Shown: one piece after another, positions 12,603-26,966 of the stretch
How positions within the stretch are numbered: the stretch's first letter is position 1
Layout of the letters: the number at the start of each line of letters is the position of its first letter
Assembly: GCA_026261815.1 (NCBI GenBank)
Contig: JAMPIT010000484.1
Span: forward strand, 12,312,501-12,376,500
Source of the DNA: Monarcha castaneiventris obscurior
Lineage: Eukaryota; Chordata; Aves; Passeriformes; Monarchidae
Direction of reading: 5' to 3'
Length of the DNA stretch: 64,000 bases
The notes under the pieces: model-generated
The model's input: the letters and a program-made list of their open reading frames with translations, nothing else
Database searches by the model: none
Told to the model about the DNA's origin: nothing
Translations under genes and position numbers: made by a program

Positions 12603-13325
12603 CATAGAATCGCTTAGGCTGGAAAATCCCTCTAAGATCACCAAGTCCAACCATTAACCCAGCACTACCAAGCTACCACTAACCCATGTTCCTCAGTGCC
12701 ACAACTACGTGGCTTTTAAACACCTCCAGGAATGGTGATTCCACCACTGACCTAGGCCGCCCGTTCCAGTGCTTGACAGTGCTTTGGGTGAGGAAATTTT
12801 CCTTACTATCCAGTCTAAACCTTCCCAGGTTCTGTTTCCTCTTGTCCTGTTACTTGTTACCTGGGGGAAGAGCCCAACTCCCACCTGGCTACAATCTCCT
12901 TTCAGGTGTTGTAGAGCCATAAGGTTCCCCCTGAGCCTCCTTTTCTCCAGGCTAAACACCTCCAGCTACTCCCACAGAAACTTGTGCTTCAGCTCCTTCC
13001 CCAGCTCCACTGCCCTTCTCTGGACACACTCCAGCAGCACCTCAATGTCTTTTGTGTAGTGAGGGGCCCAAAACTGAACCCAGGATTTGAGGTGTGGCCT
13101 CACAAGTGCCAAGTACGGGGCGACAGTCGGGCCCTGGTCCTGCTGGCCACACTATTGCTGATACAGCCAGGATGCCACTGGGCTTCTTGGCCACCTGGGC
13201 ACATGCTGCCTCATGTTCAGCCGCAGTCAACCAACATTCCCAGGTCCTTTTCCAATGGGCAACTTTCCAGCCGCTCTGCCCCAAAATCACCCAAAGCCTG
13301 TGCAGCCGATGGGTTCATTTGCGCT
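12603..13325 (-). mobile_element. CR1 LINE, 5'-truncated and decayed copy
   Basis: The + strand begins with the reverse complement of a CR1 3' end (catagaatcgcttaggctgg) and continues through about 720 bp of CR1 ORF2 and 3' UTR, so the element reads on the minus strand. Translated pieces match the C-terminal part of the CR1 reverse-transcriptase polyprotein: [10 protein letters not shown] at 12930-12959, and CAQVAKKPSGILA with the following DRTRG-like and WAP-like blocks in shifted frames between about 12800 and 13290. Several frameshifts separate these pieces, so the copy is dead. The 5' end is truncated, as in most CR1 insertions, near 13325. CR1 is the main LINE family of birds and reptiles. 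Confidence 0.93.
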
Positions 13326-16300
13326 CCCCAGGCCTTGAGAACCGCAGTGGTGGGGTGGGAGCAGGGAAGGGGCTGTGCTGCCCCTGCTGCGGCCTGGGAG
13401 TATCTCCTCATGCCGCAGGAATGTGGTTATGTCATGGCGAGTCCCCCACACGCCCCGCCGCTGCCTCCCAGCCGGCCGCTGGCCGACAGCTCTGGGAAGC
13501 ATCGTTACTGCTGAAATGGAGGCATAAATTTCTGCTGGCAGGGCTCCTGGCTGTGAAAACTTGTAAGCCGTAACAACCGCTCACTGCGACAAAGTTATTC
13601 TGACATTTCCCATGGTCCCGGTCCCATCTCTCAGAGCTGGGAGCAGGAAGAGGGAGAAAAGGTTTTAAAAACTTTTCATTTTCCTCATGTAGTTGAGCAT
13701 TACCAGGGGCGATATTTCTGACTGTGCATGAATCCTTCCTGCTGAACTCATGGGGCATGACGCACCCTCAGGAGGGGAGAGCATGCCCGAGACAAGAGTG
13801 GCTGAAATACTCTCCTGCTGAGCTGCTCTTTCTGAGGATTTGTACTTCTTTTTCTAGCTTAGAAGCTTTATTATTACAGAAAGAACATGAGATTTTTATG
13901 AGTGACTTTACAAATTAGTTTCTCAAATTGTTTGCAGCAGCACATGAAATGTTGCAGTCATTAAAGTTCATAGAAAGTATCAAATGCTCCATCACCGCAA
14001 AGCTTTTCCTTGTGCAACAGAAACAAGGCTAAGTTGCCCCTGGCATGTTCAGACCTCTGATTCTGAAATGCTGTTCATCACCTCTCCACCATAGCGTACA
14101 ACAACTCATCCTGCCCTTGTGCACATTGCTAGAACGAGCCCGGAGCTGAACCAGCACAAACCCAGCTACAAACATGATTTTAAAAACAAATAAGTAATTA
14201 TTTCCATTCACCTCATTTAATTTGGGCTCATGCAGAAATGCTGTTCATCCAATAGTCCAAAATATGTCACGTATTAGGAGCTAAAGAGTCCAACCCAATG
14301 AATGAGTCATCACCCAGTGGATGAAATCCCATATCTTCATGGCTGCTCATAAATAAGACAAGCTCAACTTTATAGTAAGTCATAAGTAAACAATGAACTA
14401 TATGAAAATCAGACTCAGCTGTGTTATAACTGCATGGGCACAGTGCCCACACAGAAATGAAAAGCGAATGCGATGCCATCACCGTTTGGCTTTGTAGGCT
14501 GAATTTGGGACTGAGACTCTTAAGAGGGGTTTTGATGTGTGTAGCAGGGCAGTCGGACATCCAGGCCTTTGAGGCCACTGCAGATGCCTGTTTGCAATAA
14601 ACAACACATTATCCCAGCCATTAGCACTTCTGAACCTCAGATTCCAATGGGCAGATTTTCTGAAACTGTCAGCTGATACCTTCTCGCGACAGCCTGAAAT
14701 CTCCAGGCAGTGTTCCCGTGTTCTTGCAGCTTGCTCCTGCATCAGTGCTCTGTCCTAGAGGGAAATGAAGGGCAGCAAAAAGCTGTTCCTTCACCCTGAG
14801 ATGAGCATTGGTACATCCTGTGCATCCCTCATAACCATACCCTGAGTGGTGGGCTGGATTCACAGAGCTGGCTGGAGTTTTTGATTTGTTAATAATTATT
14901 TGAACCAGTGTTGTGAGAGAAGGAAGGAAATAGCAGAAAGTATTGATCAACCTCTACCTTGTTATAAAATTAACAGCATATAAAACACAGTACTGAAATA
15001 ACTGGAAGCCTGACCACACTGCAGACAGCCCAGCAGAAGGGCCAGGCAAGAGGTGTGTTGATGGTGCTGAGAAAGACTCTGGCTCATGGTCACGAAGGGA
15101 TCCTTCTGCAGCAGGGGCAGCTGAAGCCATCTCCAAGTCTGAGCTCCATTTCCCCCCCAGGGAGGGTCTCCCCAGCCACCAGCAGGTCATGGGTAAATGC
15201 CAGTTTTGCAGGGGCATTTACTCCAATAAAAACATCTTTCTGCTCCTGAGAAAGTGTTTTGCTATCTTGTCAAACACTCTGGGAAATGTCTCGTAATTTC
15301 CTATTTGTATTCAGGTTTATGGTGCCAGTGGGATACAAAGAAGATCATAGGAAGCAAATCCTTGGATTTTAGGGAAACCCAGGGAGTAGTTGGATGTGAT
15401 AGAGGGTAGACAAGGTTGACAATCTCAAAGAATATTCTCTTTTCATTAGACTGACACTCTGCAGGTAACCATTAATGGCAGAGCTGCTATTGCCTGAAGA
15501 AAGTGCTCCAGGGACAGGTGCCCAACAGAGGAGCCACCCTTGAAGACTTCCAGGTCTGCATGGACTTGGTGGTACACTCTCAAGTGGAGATGTCCTGCTG
15601 CTCCCTCACTATAGCCTTCTCTCAAGTACAGCAGAGCAGCTCAGGCTGCCTGTCGGATAGCAGTGAGGCCAAGACAGTAGCTGTCTGGCTATAGGAAGGG
15701 AAGAGACGAAAGCAGCTTTTCCCTGAGAGAGCAAAGCTCCAGCATCTGCCAAAGTACACAAGGACACAGACCGCCTTGTGGCTGTCCCTGCAGAGCAGGG
15801 GCTGGGGCAGATGGGGATATCCGTTCTACAGTGATGTGTCCAGACACGAGGGAGGGCTTCAAGATGTGTCACAAGAATGAAAGCCCAGAAGAGGCCCAAG
15901 CCTGATCACAGGCACTTGGTCCATCCCAAGGGATGCAGGGTCTCATGCGGGGGAATGAAGCCTGGCTCCCTTCCTCCTTCCTGCCCCAACATGACTGCAT
16001 TTCTCTAAAAGGCTGAGAATAGTTGTGCCCTCTCAGGATTCCACAGATTATTTACAAGTCCTCTCAGGAGACCTCCAAAGAGCTCCTCTGGCTCCCTGCC
16101 TTCCTGATGGTCCTTGACCCAAGTGGCTCCGGCAGTCAGAGGCAGGCTAGGCAGTACCACAATACCAGCTCAGGCTTTTCCCAAAAAGGATGCTCTGATC
16201 AGGGAAGTTGTTTTATTTTCTCAACCTTGGTACAGTTGTAACAGGGCAAAGCATGGATGATATCCAACCAGAGATATGACTGCACAAGCCCAGGTCACTA

Positions 16301-19300
16301 CTTGCTGTCCAAGCAGAGATCCTCTGTATACATTCTCTTTTTAACATTGGAAAATTACTGTACTTTAATGAAGTTCTGTAAATGGATGAATAATTTTCAC
16401 AAAGGAAAGAATGTTAAACTTGAATTAGCACAACGTTACTTCTAATCAAATGATCTTCATAATTCTCCAGAACAAGCAAAACTTCATATTTTCCATATGT
16501 AACCATCTTTGTCACCCAAAGCACTTTGTATTCAATAAAAATACCAGCTTTCATTAAAGAAAAAAACCCTTTTGGTGCGCAGTTTTTCTGGCATTGCACA
16601 TCTCTGGTTCACTCACTCAACATGTTTAGAATTAAATCACAAAACCTTAACTCACCCTCTAATGATCTGTTTGTTTCCAGATTCATATTCCCACAATATG
16701 TTTGCTGACAGCAGTTGGGCTCTTTGACAAAAGTCAAGAAACTTTTCCCAACAATGTATATTTGCTTCGTTCTGGTGAATTACAGGGGAAGGGTGCAGGC
16801 TGTACAAGCTGTCACCAGTAATGTGACTGTAAGACCAAGTGTAATTTATTTAGTACAAGCTAAATGTTTATACTAAGTGTTCTTTGTTCCTAACATTATC
16901 ACTTCAACATTGAGCTTTTTATGAAGAGAGTTGTGAGAGAGGTTGAGCCCTGTTTTGAAAGGATTTTTAAATTTAGCATCACTATGACTTGGAGCCAAGA
17001 CCCCGATGCATACTGTTCTCAGGAGAATGATGGCAAAAAGCTGCTCCCCTCAGCTTCAGGCACTTCTAAAATGTTCTTTTTGACTTTGTATTATGTGTTA
17101 GAACTGAATAAGAGCAAACCAATTCTTGAAAGGCTATGTTGTTTGAAAATAAATCCAAAATCTTACACTCCAAATAATGTTGAATGTGGTGCTTTGATAT
17201 TACTGTACATTATCCCTTTCTCCCACTCTTAAAATAATCGCTTCCTCAATTTCACAAAGCACTTTGATCTCAGCAGAATCAAAACACACTGGGATGAAAT
17301 CTGGTCCTACCAATATCTCCTCAGCCTTTCTCACCTGCCCACTGATGGACAGGGTCTGGAAGGTGTCCCCACCTTGATGTCCACACACAGCTGCACTTCA
17401 AGCAACAGCAATAAGCAGCCCTTCTTTAATAAACCAGTGGCACCAGTTTATTAAATTGGTGATACAGCAAAACTAAGTCTGTGATACCTGGAGAGCCCTG
17501 GATATGGTGTCCTCTAAAAGCAAAGCACAAGTTTCTCTGTCAGAAGAGCATTGGACTTTGTCAGTAGCATGAATAATCTCATTCCATATAAACACACTTG
17601 AAAACTGCATCCCAGTATGGTATTTGCCACTCAGAAAAGACAACAAGAAAAAGAAGAGCAGCAAGGAGGATGATGACTATGGCACAGGAAACCCACCTTG
17701 TACTGAAGGGCTTCGGGATCCTGATCTGCTGCTGAGAAGGTCAAGGCCAGACGCGGTCACGAGCTGCAGCACCTGCATGGAGAGAGCAATGTCAGAGGCG
17801 AGGGGTTTCCACTTCCTAGGGGAAAAGTGACTCAAGGCTGAAAGCTGCAACTAAGCAGCCACACACTAGGGAAATATATGTTCAAACAAGAGTAACTTGA
17901 CCTTGTGAACAGCTAACTGTACCCTTAACTATCTTACAGTAGATCCTCCACCTCTCATATGAAAGAATCAATGCCAGATCTTTCTCTAAAATACATGTAA
18001 TTTAAATAGGAACAGTTGAAGGCAGTTGTCCCACCTTACATACTATATTTCATCCTAGTCCCTGTTTTCTTGGGAGAAATTCATCCTATGAACAGTGATT
18101 CCAAGTTTTACTCCTAGAAAGTATTAACATCTTAGTATTACTTCCATTTTTACATCAGCTAGAATTATCCTTGTTTGCTCATTGAAAAATATTTTAGACA
18201 CAACAAATCCAATACCTCTGGGTTTATCTGAAGAAAGGAAATCCTTTCTGCAGACTCCCCTTTGGTCCCTGCTGAGTTGCCAACTCCAAAGCCTGCAGAG
18301 TGCCCAGCAGCGTGCTAGGGTGTTCCTCTGGGGTGTGAAGCTGACCCTCCTCTATTACAGATAACAGCTTTATGGCACAGGCATTGTTCTTTACCAGTGC
18401 CCTGTTTGCACAAGGTATTTAAGGAATAGGCTTTCAACTGCAAAAACACAGGCTGAGATCAAGAAGGCAAATGACCTTTGTGCTTGTGATTGTATGTTCA
18501 CATAGTTACACTTATTTTCCTCATTAACATATAGGAATCCCTTTTTTGTTAACGCATTTTATTTAATTCTAATAGGCTTTTTGTTGTATTTAAAAATCTA
18601 GAGGAAAACAGAAAAAAAGTCCCATTGTTCTCCCACATGTTTGTTTTCACTACAACTACTAAGAGGAAAAGCCCTTTACAAAAACAGGATACAGCAGACT
18701 TCTCTGTGCTGTGCACCCCCCGCACACTCGCACACTCTGGGCATGGCTGCAGTGATAATAAAGAGTCCATAGAAAGTCATCAGCGATTGAAAAACATCAA
18801 TGGGAGTTTTATTATCCACTTAAATGAGAGTAGTATCAAGTCCCTGCTGAATAAACCCCACCAGCCTGAGCAGGTTCTGCTCCCCTCAGACAAATTACCA
18901 TCTGCCTAAGGACATTTCCTCTGTGACATCCATTAGAGAGAGAGGGGCAGATGGGGATGTCTGCAGGGCAAACCCCACCATTGTAGAAAGGTGTTAAGTC
19001 AATGACAAAAGCCATAGCATCCAGCACCCCTTCCCAGCAGTCCTAAGAGACAAATCACCAGGGAACCATGTGATGTCACCTACATCAGGTGCTGCCTGGC
19101 CCCAGATGCCCCATGAGATCTTACTGAGCAGCCACAGGCTGTCTCTGGGGTGCCCTCAGGAGTGGGGCTCCCCACTGCATTTCTACTAATGACTTTCCAG
19201 AGCTCCTGTCTTAACGTATCCCATGGCCTCCTTTCCCCCCTCTTGGATTATTGCTTCCCTGATGGATTTTTGGTCAGTTGGCAGAGGGGTCCCCAGCTGT

Positions 19301-20530
19301 GCCGGCAGCCCCCAAGAAGGGCCAGAGCTGAGGCAGGAGGACTCGTAAGCTGCACTCATTGCAAAGCACATTCCTGTGGCCTGTTGTTAAGAAGATAATA
19401 AAAATTGCTGTTTTCTTTCTCCCCACACGTTAGCATTTGGAAGAGCTCATACTTGCAAAGAATAACACTGACTTGTTCTCCGTGATACGGAAGAATAAAT
19501 CAAACGCAATTACCAGGAGACCTGCATTTTTGTAATCAAGAGCCTCATCTCTGGCCAGAAAGTGCCTTGGGGGAATCGAGTTCTAGTGACCGGGAGGCCA
19601 GTAAAGAGCAATTTGAGCTTTTCTGACTCTGAAATGTGGTGATTGCAGTTCCATTCGCCTGGGCAGAAACTACCGCTTAGCAGCCTGGCAACCTCTTTCA
19701 AACACCATCCCAAGAGCATTTCAGTTAAAAAAAGAAGTCTCGAATTTTAGGGAAATAGGTCTTCTGGTTTCGTTCTAAGGAAAAACATAAAATGCCATAA
19801 GGGTTGAGGATATTCTTGCAGTGAAGGGAACAATATATTACTTTGGTTTTATTTTATAGGGTTGTGGTTCTACTTGTTTTTCTTTTGACTTTGTTAAGTA
19901 AGCCTTGTTTCTTCACCAGAAATTATAACGACTTTTGATTTAGCCATGATTTCTGAACAAGAGATTTCTATAATGCAAAATTATTACATTACAATGTAAA
20001 TTATATGGTAAATGTTTATGCAAATCTGTAGGTAAAACAATACCATTTTATTACTGCAAAATAAACTTTCAGATTACTGACACTTTGTCTTCAAACCAGA
20101 GAGTCTTTGCTATCTCTCAACAAACTGGAGAGCCAGGGAGACAACTTAGCACAACAGGCTATGCCTGATACTACTTAGAATCAGACCACAATGTTTTCAG
20201 TTCAAGGGAAAAAAACCCCAATTTCTATTATATCAAATCTTTCAGTGTTTAGAAACTGTAAACTGACATCCGCTGTTTTTTGCATTTATTGGTAAATTGC
20301 TGGCCATCATCAGAGGACAGGATTAAATAATGTGGCTGTCATTCCTTCCTCATCAGGGAGAAATAAACCCACAGTGTCCTCCCTTGCTGCATGCAAGGAG
20401 TTCAATTACAAAACTGCTTTTCGCAAACTCTCGGTTATCTGCCGACTGGGTGTCCCAAAAGGCAAGAAATCACAATTCCCCAGGCAGTGTCGGGACAAGC
20501 TCACTTTGAGCAACTCCTTTTCTGAAAGCA
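13326..20530. other. Intergenic DNA, no gene seen
   Basis: Mostly unique, mixed-composition sequence. There is a small GC-rich stretch at about 13435-13505, too short to call an island. From about 19740 to 20080 it is strongly AT-rich and includes an octamer motif ATGCAAAT at 20018-20025 and an inverted repeat (ttacatt / aatgtaa, 19984-19999). I see no exon with coding signal flanked by splice sites and no RNA gene. Confidence 0.65.
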
Positions 20531-20725
20531 GAACAGGGACAGCCCTCCGGGCGCTGCCTCCATCCCACGGACCCTCAGCCGCTGCCATCGCCCTCCGGTC
20601 CCAGCCCCGGGGTCCCGCCGGAGCCGAGGGCAGGTCCCACATGGTGCCCAGCCACGCCACCCCTCGCACCTACCGTGCGCTGCTCCCCGCGGCCCCACCA
20701 CGCCGATGGATGGATGGAACTGCCG
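20531..20725 (-). promoter_or_regulatory. CpG-rich patch with a strong minus-strand splice donor
   Basis: About 195 bp contain roughly 19 CpG and high GC, unlike the flanks. On the minus strand the sequence cgcacg|gtaggt (intron starting at 20673, last exonic base 20674) is a good 5' splice site. That would suit a non-coding first exon transcribed in the FLNB direction about 18 kb upstream of the known promoter. This is inference: a promoter-like patch plus a donor, without transcript evidence. The motif could also occur by chance. Confidence 0.35.
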
Positions 20726-23700
20726 GGCTTGGCTGGGAGCTGCTGCTGTCCCAGCAGCGGGAGGTCACCAGGCTGCTGGTCTGATCTTCAGTTCGCTTTC
20801 CATCTGAAAAGTTTAACTCCTTCACGCCCTGAAAGGCAAAATTTCAGCAAATACTGCGGTGCTGTGCTCATCCCTTGCCAGGGATGCTGAGCACACCCTT
20901 GTCCCAAGCTGCTGAGAACAAGGACACGCACCTGGGAGAAACCAGGATATGGGGGGTCGGCATGGGCAGTTTTGCTCTGAGACTTGGGGGTGAGTGTGAC
21001 GCAGAGAAGTCCTCGATGAGATATTTCTCTTAACAACGCACACCCCTAAGCCCTGTCCTGAAGTCTCCTGTATTCCCACGCATTCCTGTGGCTGCCAAAT
21101 CCCCGCCAGGGACCCCAGGGGCTTACACTTTGGAAGGGAAGGGGAAAACCTTTGACAGCACTTTTTTGCCTTTCTCACCAAGCCCCTGGGAAATTGAAGG
21201 GGGTGGAAATTGCTTCTGGCAGAGGAGAAACCCAGATCTGAAAGGGCACAGTGGGAAGGGGCCCTAAAAAATCCCAGCCCCAACCCTGCTGCCAGGAAGC
21301 CCCAGCCAGTGCTAGCCTGGCCATGCCCATCCCTGGGCACCCACCTCCCTCCTTGCTTTGATCAGAGAGGGGTTCCTGGTGATGGGGTTTTGTGGTCCAG
21401 CTCAAGATGCCTGGGCAAGAGCATGGGGAAGAAGTTGCCTCTGCTTTGCCCTCGCAGCCCACTGGGTTTTCAGCTCTTTGCACACCAGTCCCAGGCCCTG
21501 CATGTGGTACTACCAAAATGCATAGGACAGAGTAGTGGCAGCCACCAAGAACTCCAAGTGCTGCTATTTCCAGCAAGATGATTAAAATGGCTACATGATG
21601 ATGTCAACCCTGACCTCCATGTTCTTCTTGCACTCCTCTGTTGTGTGACTATTGAGCAATGGAAACACTTTCTGGATTTCAACGCACTGTGTCCTGTTCC
21701 CCATCCCTGGCTGTGGGTTCCCTCTCACCCTCAGCCACACTGTCCTCTGCAGCCTGTTCAGAGCTGGCAGACGGGAAGCTTTAGGCTCCTGCCCCCCTCC
21801 CCCACCCCAAAAACTCAGCTAAATCTGGCCCCATGCAAGGCTTTTTCAAACACCCCTTGTTAGGCATGAAATCATGGCTCAGTAAAAAAGCCCGCTCTTG
21901 CACACGGGCTGCCTCTTGCCCGGCTGTGGTGGCAGTCACAGGAAAGGGACAGGTATGAACTTACCATCCTCCTCCAAAGGAGGATGTGCCAGGTGGGCGG
22001 GCTGCAGGACGTCAGAGGGAAGGCCACAAATTGCAGAGACAGGAGCATTTCATGGGGCCGGCAGGAAGGCAGCAGGTCCAAGCTGTATTGGAGGTTTTCT
22101 ACCCAGGGTGTTGCAGTGCCCTGTGGGCACAGCACTTACTGGCCCAAGCGCACTGGCACTCGCCATGCTGAGCCCAGCTGCTGCCCACCCCTGCTCAACC
22201 TCTGTGTCCTTTCCAGCGCACCATCCCATGCATCCGCAGGAATCCAGACAAGTCCTCATCGCCGGCAACCAAGTGCTCACAGCAAACACCCAACACAAGG
22301 CTCCTGTAACCCACAGCTCCGACACCAGCACGTCCCACCCTGCACCCTGTGGCTGGGCTTCACTTGTGAGCTGTGCAGGCACAGGCTTTGCTGAGACTCT
22401 TGAGTCAATCCAGTGCATTTTAGCCCAACATAAACAACATGACCTTCAGCCAGCCCCTGTAGAGGGGCTGCACCTGGCAGAGCCTCTTCCTGTCCCAAAG
22501 GTGATTCCCAAAGGACCATCAGTGCAAGCCCCAGCCAGACCTCTTCAGGTTCTAGGCACTGTGAGTTGTGCAAAAGATGGCTTTTGTCCCCAGTAATAGG
22601 AGCGTGAGTGAGGGAGAGGAGAGGTGTCCCCCACCCTTTTTCCCCAGAGCAGGAGGCTGTGACTGCAATGCAGTAATTCCAGGTGACACATGGCATCCCT
22701 GAGGCCACACCATTGATGGGGCATGAGATGGTGGCTGACATATAATCCCCATGCAGACACCCTTATGAAGGGGCTGCAGCAGCTTTTCATTCATCCCTGA
22801 GATCAGCAAAAACCAACATTTAAGATAATTTTCTAAACCTTGCTCTGGAGGGAGAACAGCTTTGGGACTTCTGATTTCAGGTATGAAAAATGTAATTATG
22901 GATAATGATGCCTCTTGCTAACCCAAGCAAGAAACCTTTCTGTGTTTCATGGCTGGTCTCTGTGCCCTAAAGTAAAAGAGGGTTTCTGCTTTCATTACAA
23001 AACATATTTGTATTTCAACCTGAAAGTCTCTCTCATCTGGGAGCTCTCTAGTGGCCAGCACTCTCTCCTGCATCTGGTGTTACTTAGCCAGCAATTTTTC
23101 TTCTGTGTTGCCTGGGGGCCAGAAATACTCCCCAAAAGGCAAAACACGAGTTAAAATTGTTTAGAGAACAAAACTCTGTTAGAACGTTTTATTGGAGTCT
23201 GGGGAAATTACTTCTAAAATACATACACATAATATTAGCAGCAATAATAGAGTTTTAAAAAGTTCACTGTAAAAGTAATGATGTTTCAGATGGGAGCCAG
23301 CATTTCAAACCCATCTGTATGGAGATGACATCAGACACACAGCTTATGTTTCCACTTTTGGTGGTGTGAAAGAAAATAGGTTGTACATGTACTTACCTTT
23401 AGCTGGTGTGTTTGCTAAACTTGGACAGTTTGGTTGGGTATCTGCTTGAACTCAGAAAGCTTCACTTTCACAGAAAGCAAAAGCTGGTTTTTTTCATTTA
23501 CAGGCTTCTCAGCTTGTATCAAAACCACCCCTCTCAATCCTCACTGAGTTCTGCCACTATGACGCTTAAATCCACTATTCTATTTAAATTATTATAAGGT
23601 GACAAATTAATTTAGGACATGGTGAATGCAAGACCTGTCGCAGCAGACATCTCACAGCGTTACATTACAAGTGTTTAGGCTCACCTGGTTGACACCAACC

Positions 23701-26700
23701 TTCCATCTTCCCCGACAATTCAGCGAGCTGTGGCAGTACCGGGGTGGGCAGCGTGGAGCTGCGCTGCCGACTCTGCCCTCCCCCTGGGGCAAGGCAGCTC
23801 CAGCACTCCGGCTGCGGCCTTTCCTGGTGTCAGCTAAGTGGCTGCATTAAATGCTGGCGGCTTGGCAGCTGAAGATAGAGAGGATGGGTTATCCCACGAG
23901 CATCTCTCGTGAGCAGGAGCCAGGTCTCATCTCTCACCTGCCTGTGACAGGAGCCCAGTGCGCTGTGGGCAGTTGTGGGGACAGTTCAAGGAGCTGCAGT
24001 CCCCGCTGATTTGGACCCTGCCCAGGATGTGCTGGGACCAAGCACATGATGCATTGCTTGTACTTAAGGATACTTGCCACTGGTGGCATTTTCTGCCGGG
24101 AATGGGAGCTCCTGAGGACTGTTCCCACCTGCAGAAAGATGCCATTGCCTGCACTACAGGGACAGGCATTGAGGAGGGGATCTGCTGGCATGCACACTCT
24201 AAAGCCAGTCTGGAATTTCCACATAATCTTAAAAAAAGGGTAAAAAATCTAAGTGATAAGAACAGAACAATGGAATCTGAGCAAACAGCACTAATGGATG
24301 TTTCCTAATTCCTTAAGCTCCCTCCTATGTTTATAAATGAAAGAGAAACATCCAGAGGTTTCTAGTATGAGATCTCATTTCTTTTTTTAATCAGAAATGC
24401 CCTGAATACTTCTCAGTTTCTGTTTTCAGATGTCGCCTCTCACAGAAATGACCACCTAAAGCATTAATCTTTTTATTAAAAATACATCTTTTCATTAAAA
24501 AATTACATTGGGATTTCATTCTTATTCCACTTCTATGTTTTTCTTTTTTCTGACATGGGTACAAGCATTCTTCTAAACTTAAATAAACCTTTCTCAGAGG
24601 GGGTGGAGATATGAAATATTTTTAAGATGTAGTTTTCTTTGATTTGCAAAGAATTTGATTCCAGTGCTAGAAAGCTGCAGAAAATAATCCCAGTGAGAGG
24701 AATAACCAAGAGCCAGGTTATTCCTAAGGCTCCGAGACCCTTTCAAGTTGGTCTGAAAACCTCATTGTTAATCAAAATAATTGCATGAGAACCAATCAGG
24801 AAATCCTGAAACATTCAGAATGAAACCTTGTCATTACAAATTCACCATCATGGCTAAAAAACAGATTATCTCTGTCAAAAGCTGTGGGAAAGTTTGCTTT
24901 GTAGCAGTAGGGGCAGAAGTAAATATTTGCCCAATCTGTTTTGTTTATCCTAAAAACATATATACATGTGCAGAGCTTCAATTAAAGACTATTTTCTTTT
25001 CCCCCATGTGTACATCATTTGAACTGCCCATGTGAGGAGCTTTGAAAGCATCTCTCCCAGGAGTCAGGGAGATGGCTCTGTGCCAGCGCCTTACTCAGAC
25101 CATTACGCCATGGCAGGGCAGGTCGGATTGCTTTGAATTTTAAGCCTCATTTCTTTGGTCTCACCTCTGAGTCCATTTAAACAGAGCTGGCCCCTTGCTG
25201 TAATTTAAAGCAATCTAAAGCAGATGCACAAAGTGCCACTGAAAACATACCCACAGACGTGTTGGTTTTGCTGGTAAATGCCACAACTTCCCAAGGCTGG
25301 TGCTTGCGGGGAGCAGGTGCAGGGGGAAGGGTTCAGGTGTGGATGGGGTCTGTTTCACCAACATGCAGATTGCCCAAGTTACTGTATTTAAACCACTTAA
25401 GAAATCACATATTTTCTCAAGGAAGAGTAGGGCCGGGGATGTCTGAGCTGGTGGAAGAGCTTGAGGGGACACCAGGACAGATCAAACCAGCTGTTTTACT
25501 GCCCTGTGGGAGTCACGAGCCCCTCCTGTACCTACACCAGAACCCTCCGTGCTGACACTGCTTTTGCAGGGACACAGTCAGAGATACAGATGCGAAAGGT
25601 CTCTGGTCTGGGCTCTCCTTTGCAACAGCTGTTTGCAAAATTAGTGGTACACTTTGTTTTGAAAATGAGGTCCACACTTATAAACATGCCATTTAAAAAT
25701 GCAGTCATTAAAAAAAAAAAAAAAAAAAGGCTAAGAATAATAAGAAAAAAATTCCAGCCAGTGGTTGAACCCTCTGAATCCTTTCCCCTGTGGCAACAAC
25801 GTTCAAACAGGTGAACAGGGAAGCAAAACAAAGGCTGGAAAAAGAACAAATGGTCACCACATTTACAAACACCTGCTGGAAGTGACTGCAGCAAAAAATC
25901 ATTCAGAACATTTTGGAAAATACCTGAATGATGCCCATAATCCACCGCTGTTGCTGAGGGGACTGGAGACCTCCAGGCACTGCACCCTGGGACCCCACTG
26001 GAGCATCCACTGATCCCACTGGCATCACATGAAAGTACAACAATCCTCTGTGAGGTATTAAGATCATTTCAAAGTCTCTTCTCGCATGAAACAACTCACA
26101 GCAAAACAAAAGTACAGCTTATTTTGTCCAGATTTAGCAAGTCTTAGATCTTTATCATCTCAGGGGATCAGGGTATTGGTGCTTCTCCCACTCGAGTCAT
26201 TGGGAATGCTGCCACAGGCTCCAGACGGCAACCAGACCTTATCCTCCAGGCTGCCCTGTCGAGCTGACACCTTTTCATTTCCCAGCACCTATGGCAGCCA
26301 CAGATATCCCAGAGCTGGGCAGTCTCCAGGCAGAGCAGTGGGACAGACACCAGCCTCCCACAGCTGCACAGGCAGGTGATGAGGCTTGGTCACGATGGCT
26401 GAGCTCAATCCCCAGACCTGCTGCTAAACCAACCTGTGCCAGGATCCCTGTGGTGGAGGATGAGCTGGAGGGGCCACCTGGATGCCCTCAGCCCTCCAGG
26501 CCTGGACCTGTGGTTGGGGCTTCTCTTCCCTGGCCATGGGTCAGCAGTGCAGGTGAGAGATGTGTCCTAGGAATGATGAAAAATCTGGCATTTTTGGCCC
26601 TGCTCTCCTGCTCTCCCTCCAGGTCCTTGCAGTGCAGTGAGGGGCTGTCTCACTCTAGAGGGCTGCACACAAGTTTGCATATAAGCACCACCACTTCCAT

Positions 26701-26900
26701 GTGAGGAAGACAACTGGTTTGACACAATGCCCTGTTTCAGAGTAAGAACTGGTTGCAGGTACAGGCCAGTCCCCTGCATGGCTGGATTTAATTTTCAACC
26801 CATTTCTGTTGGATGTAGCAACAAACCTTTGTAACATCATTGAAACAGACACATCCTGTGTGCATCCCCTAGCAGGACCATCACTTCTGGCGTCTTGAAG
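20726..26900. other. Intergenic DNA, no gene seen
   Basis: Moderately GC-rich, non-repetitive sequence. The longest open frame (21898-22596, + strand, 232 codons) has a composition rich in Ala, Pro, His and Ser, no domain I recognise and no start context or splice signals, so I do not call it a gene. A run of 19 A at 25710-25728 lacks an upstream polyadenylation signal or an exon-like body. There are no CR1 hits until 26901. Confidence 0.65.
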
Positions 26901-26966
26901 TTGTCCTGTGCAGGTCAGGAGCTGGACTCAGTGAGTCCCTTCCAAGTTGTGATACTCTATGATCCC
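26901..26966 (+). mobile_element. CR1 3'-end fragment
   Basis: About 66 bp match the CR1 3' UTR in the forward direction: cctgtgcaggtcaggagctg, then gagtcccttccaagttgtga, ending at a diverged copy of the terminal ATTCTATGATTC-type repeat (actctatgatcc). Only the extreme 3' end is present, an extreme 5' truncation as is common for this family. Confidence 0.85.

Noticed and set aside
21898..22596. 232-codon open frame on the + strand
   Set aside because: No recognisable domain, protein-unlike composition, overlapping long frames on the other strand, and no promoter or splice context.
25710..25728. A19 run as the tail of a processed pseudogene
   Set aside because: There is no poly(A) signal or gene-like body upstream and no flanking target duplication that I can see.
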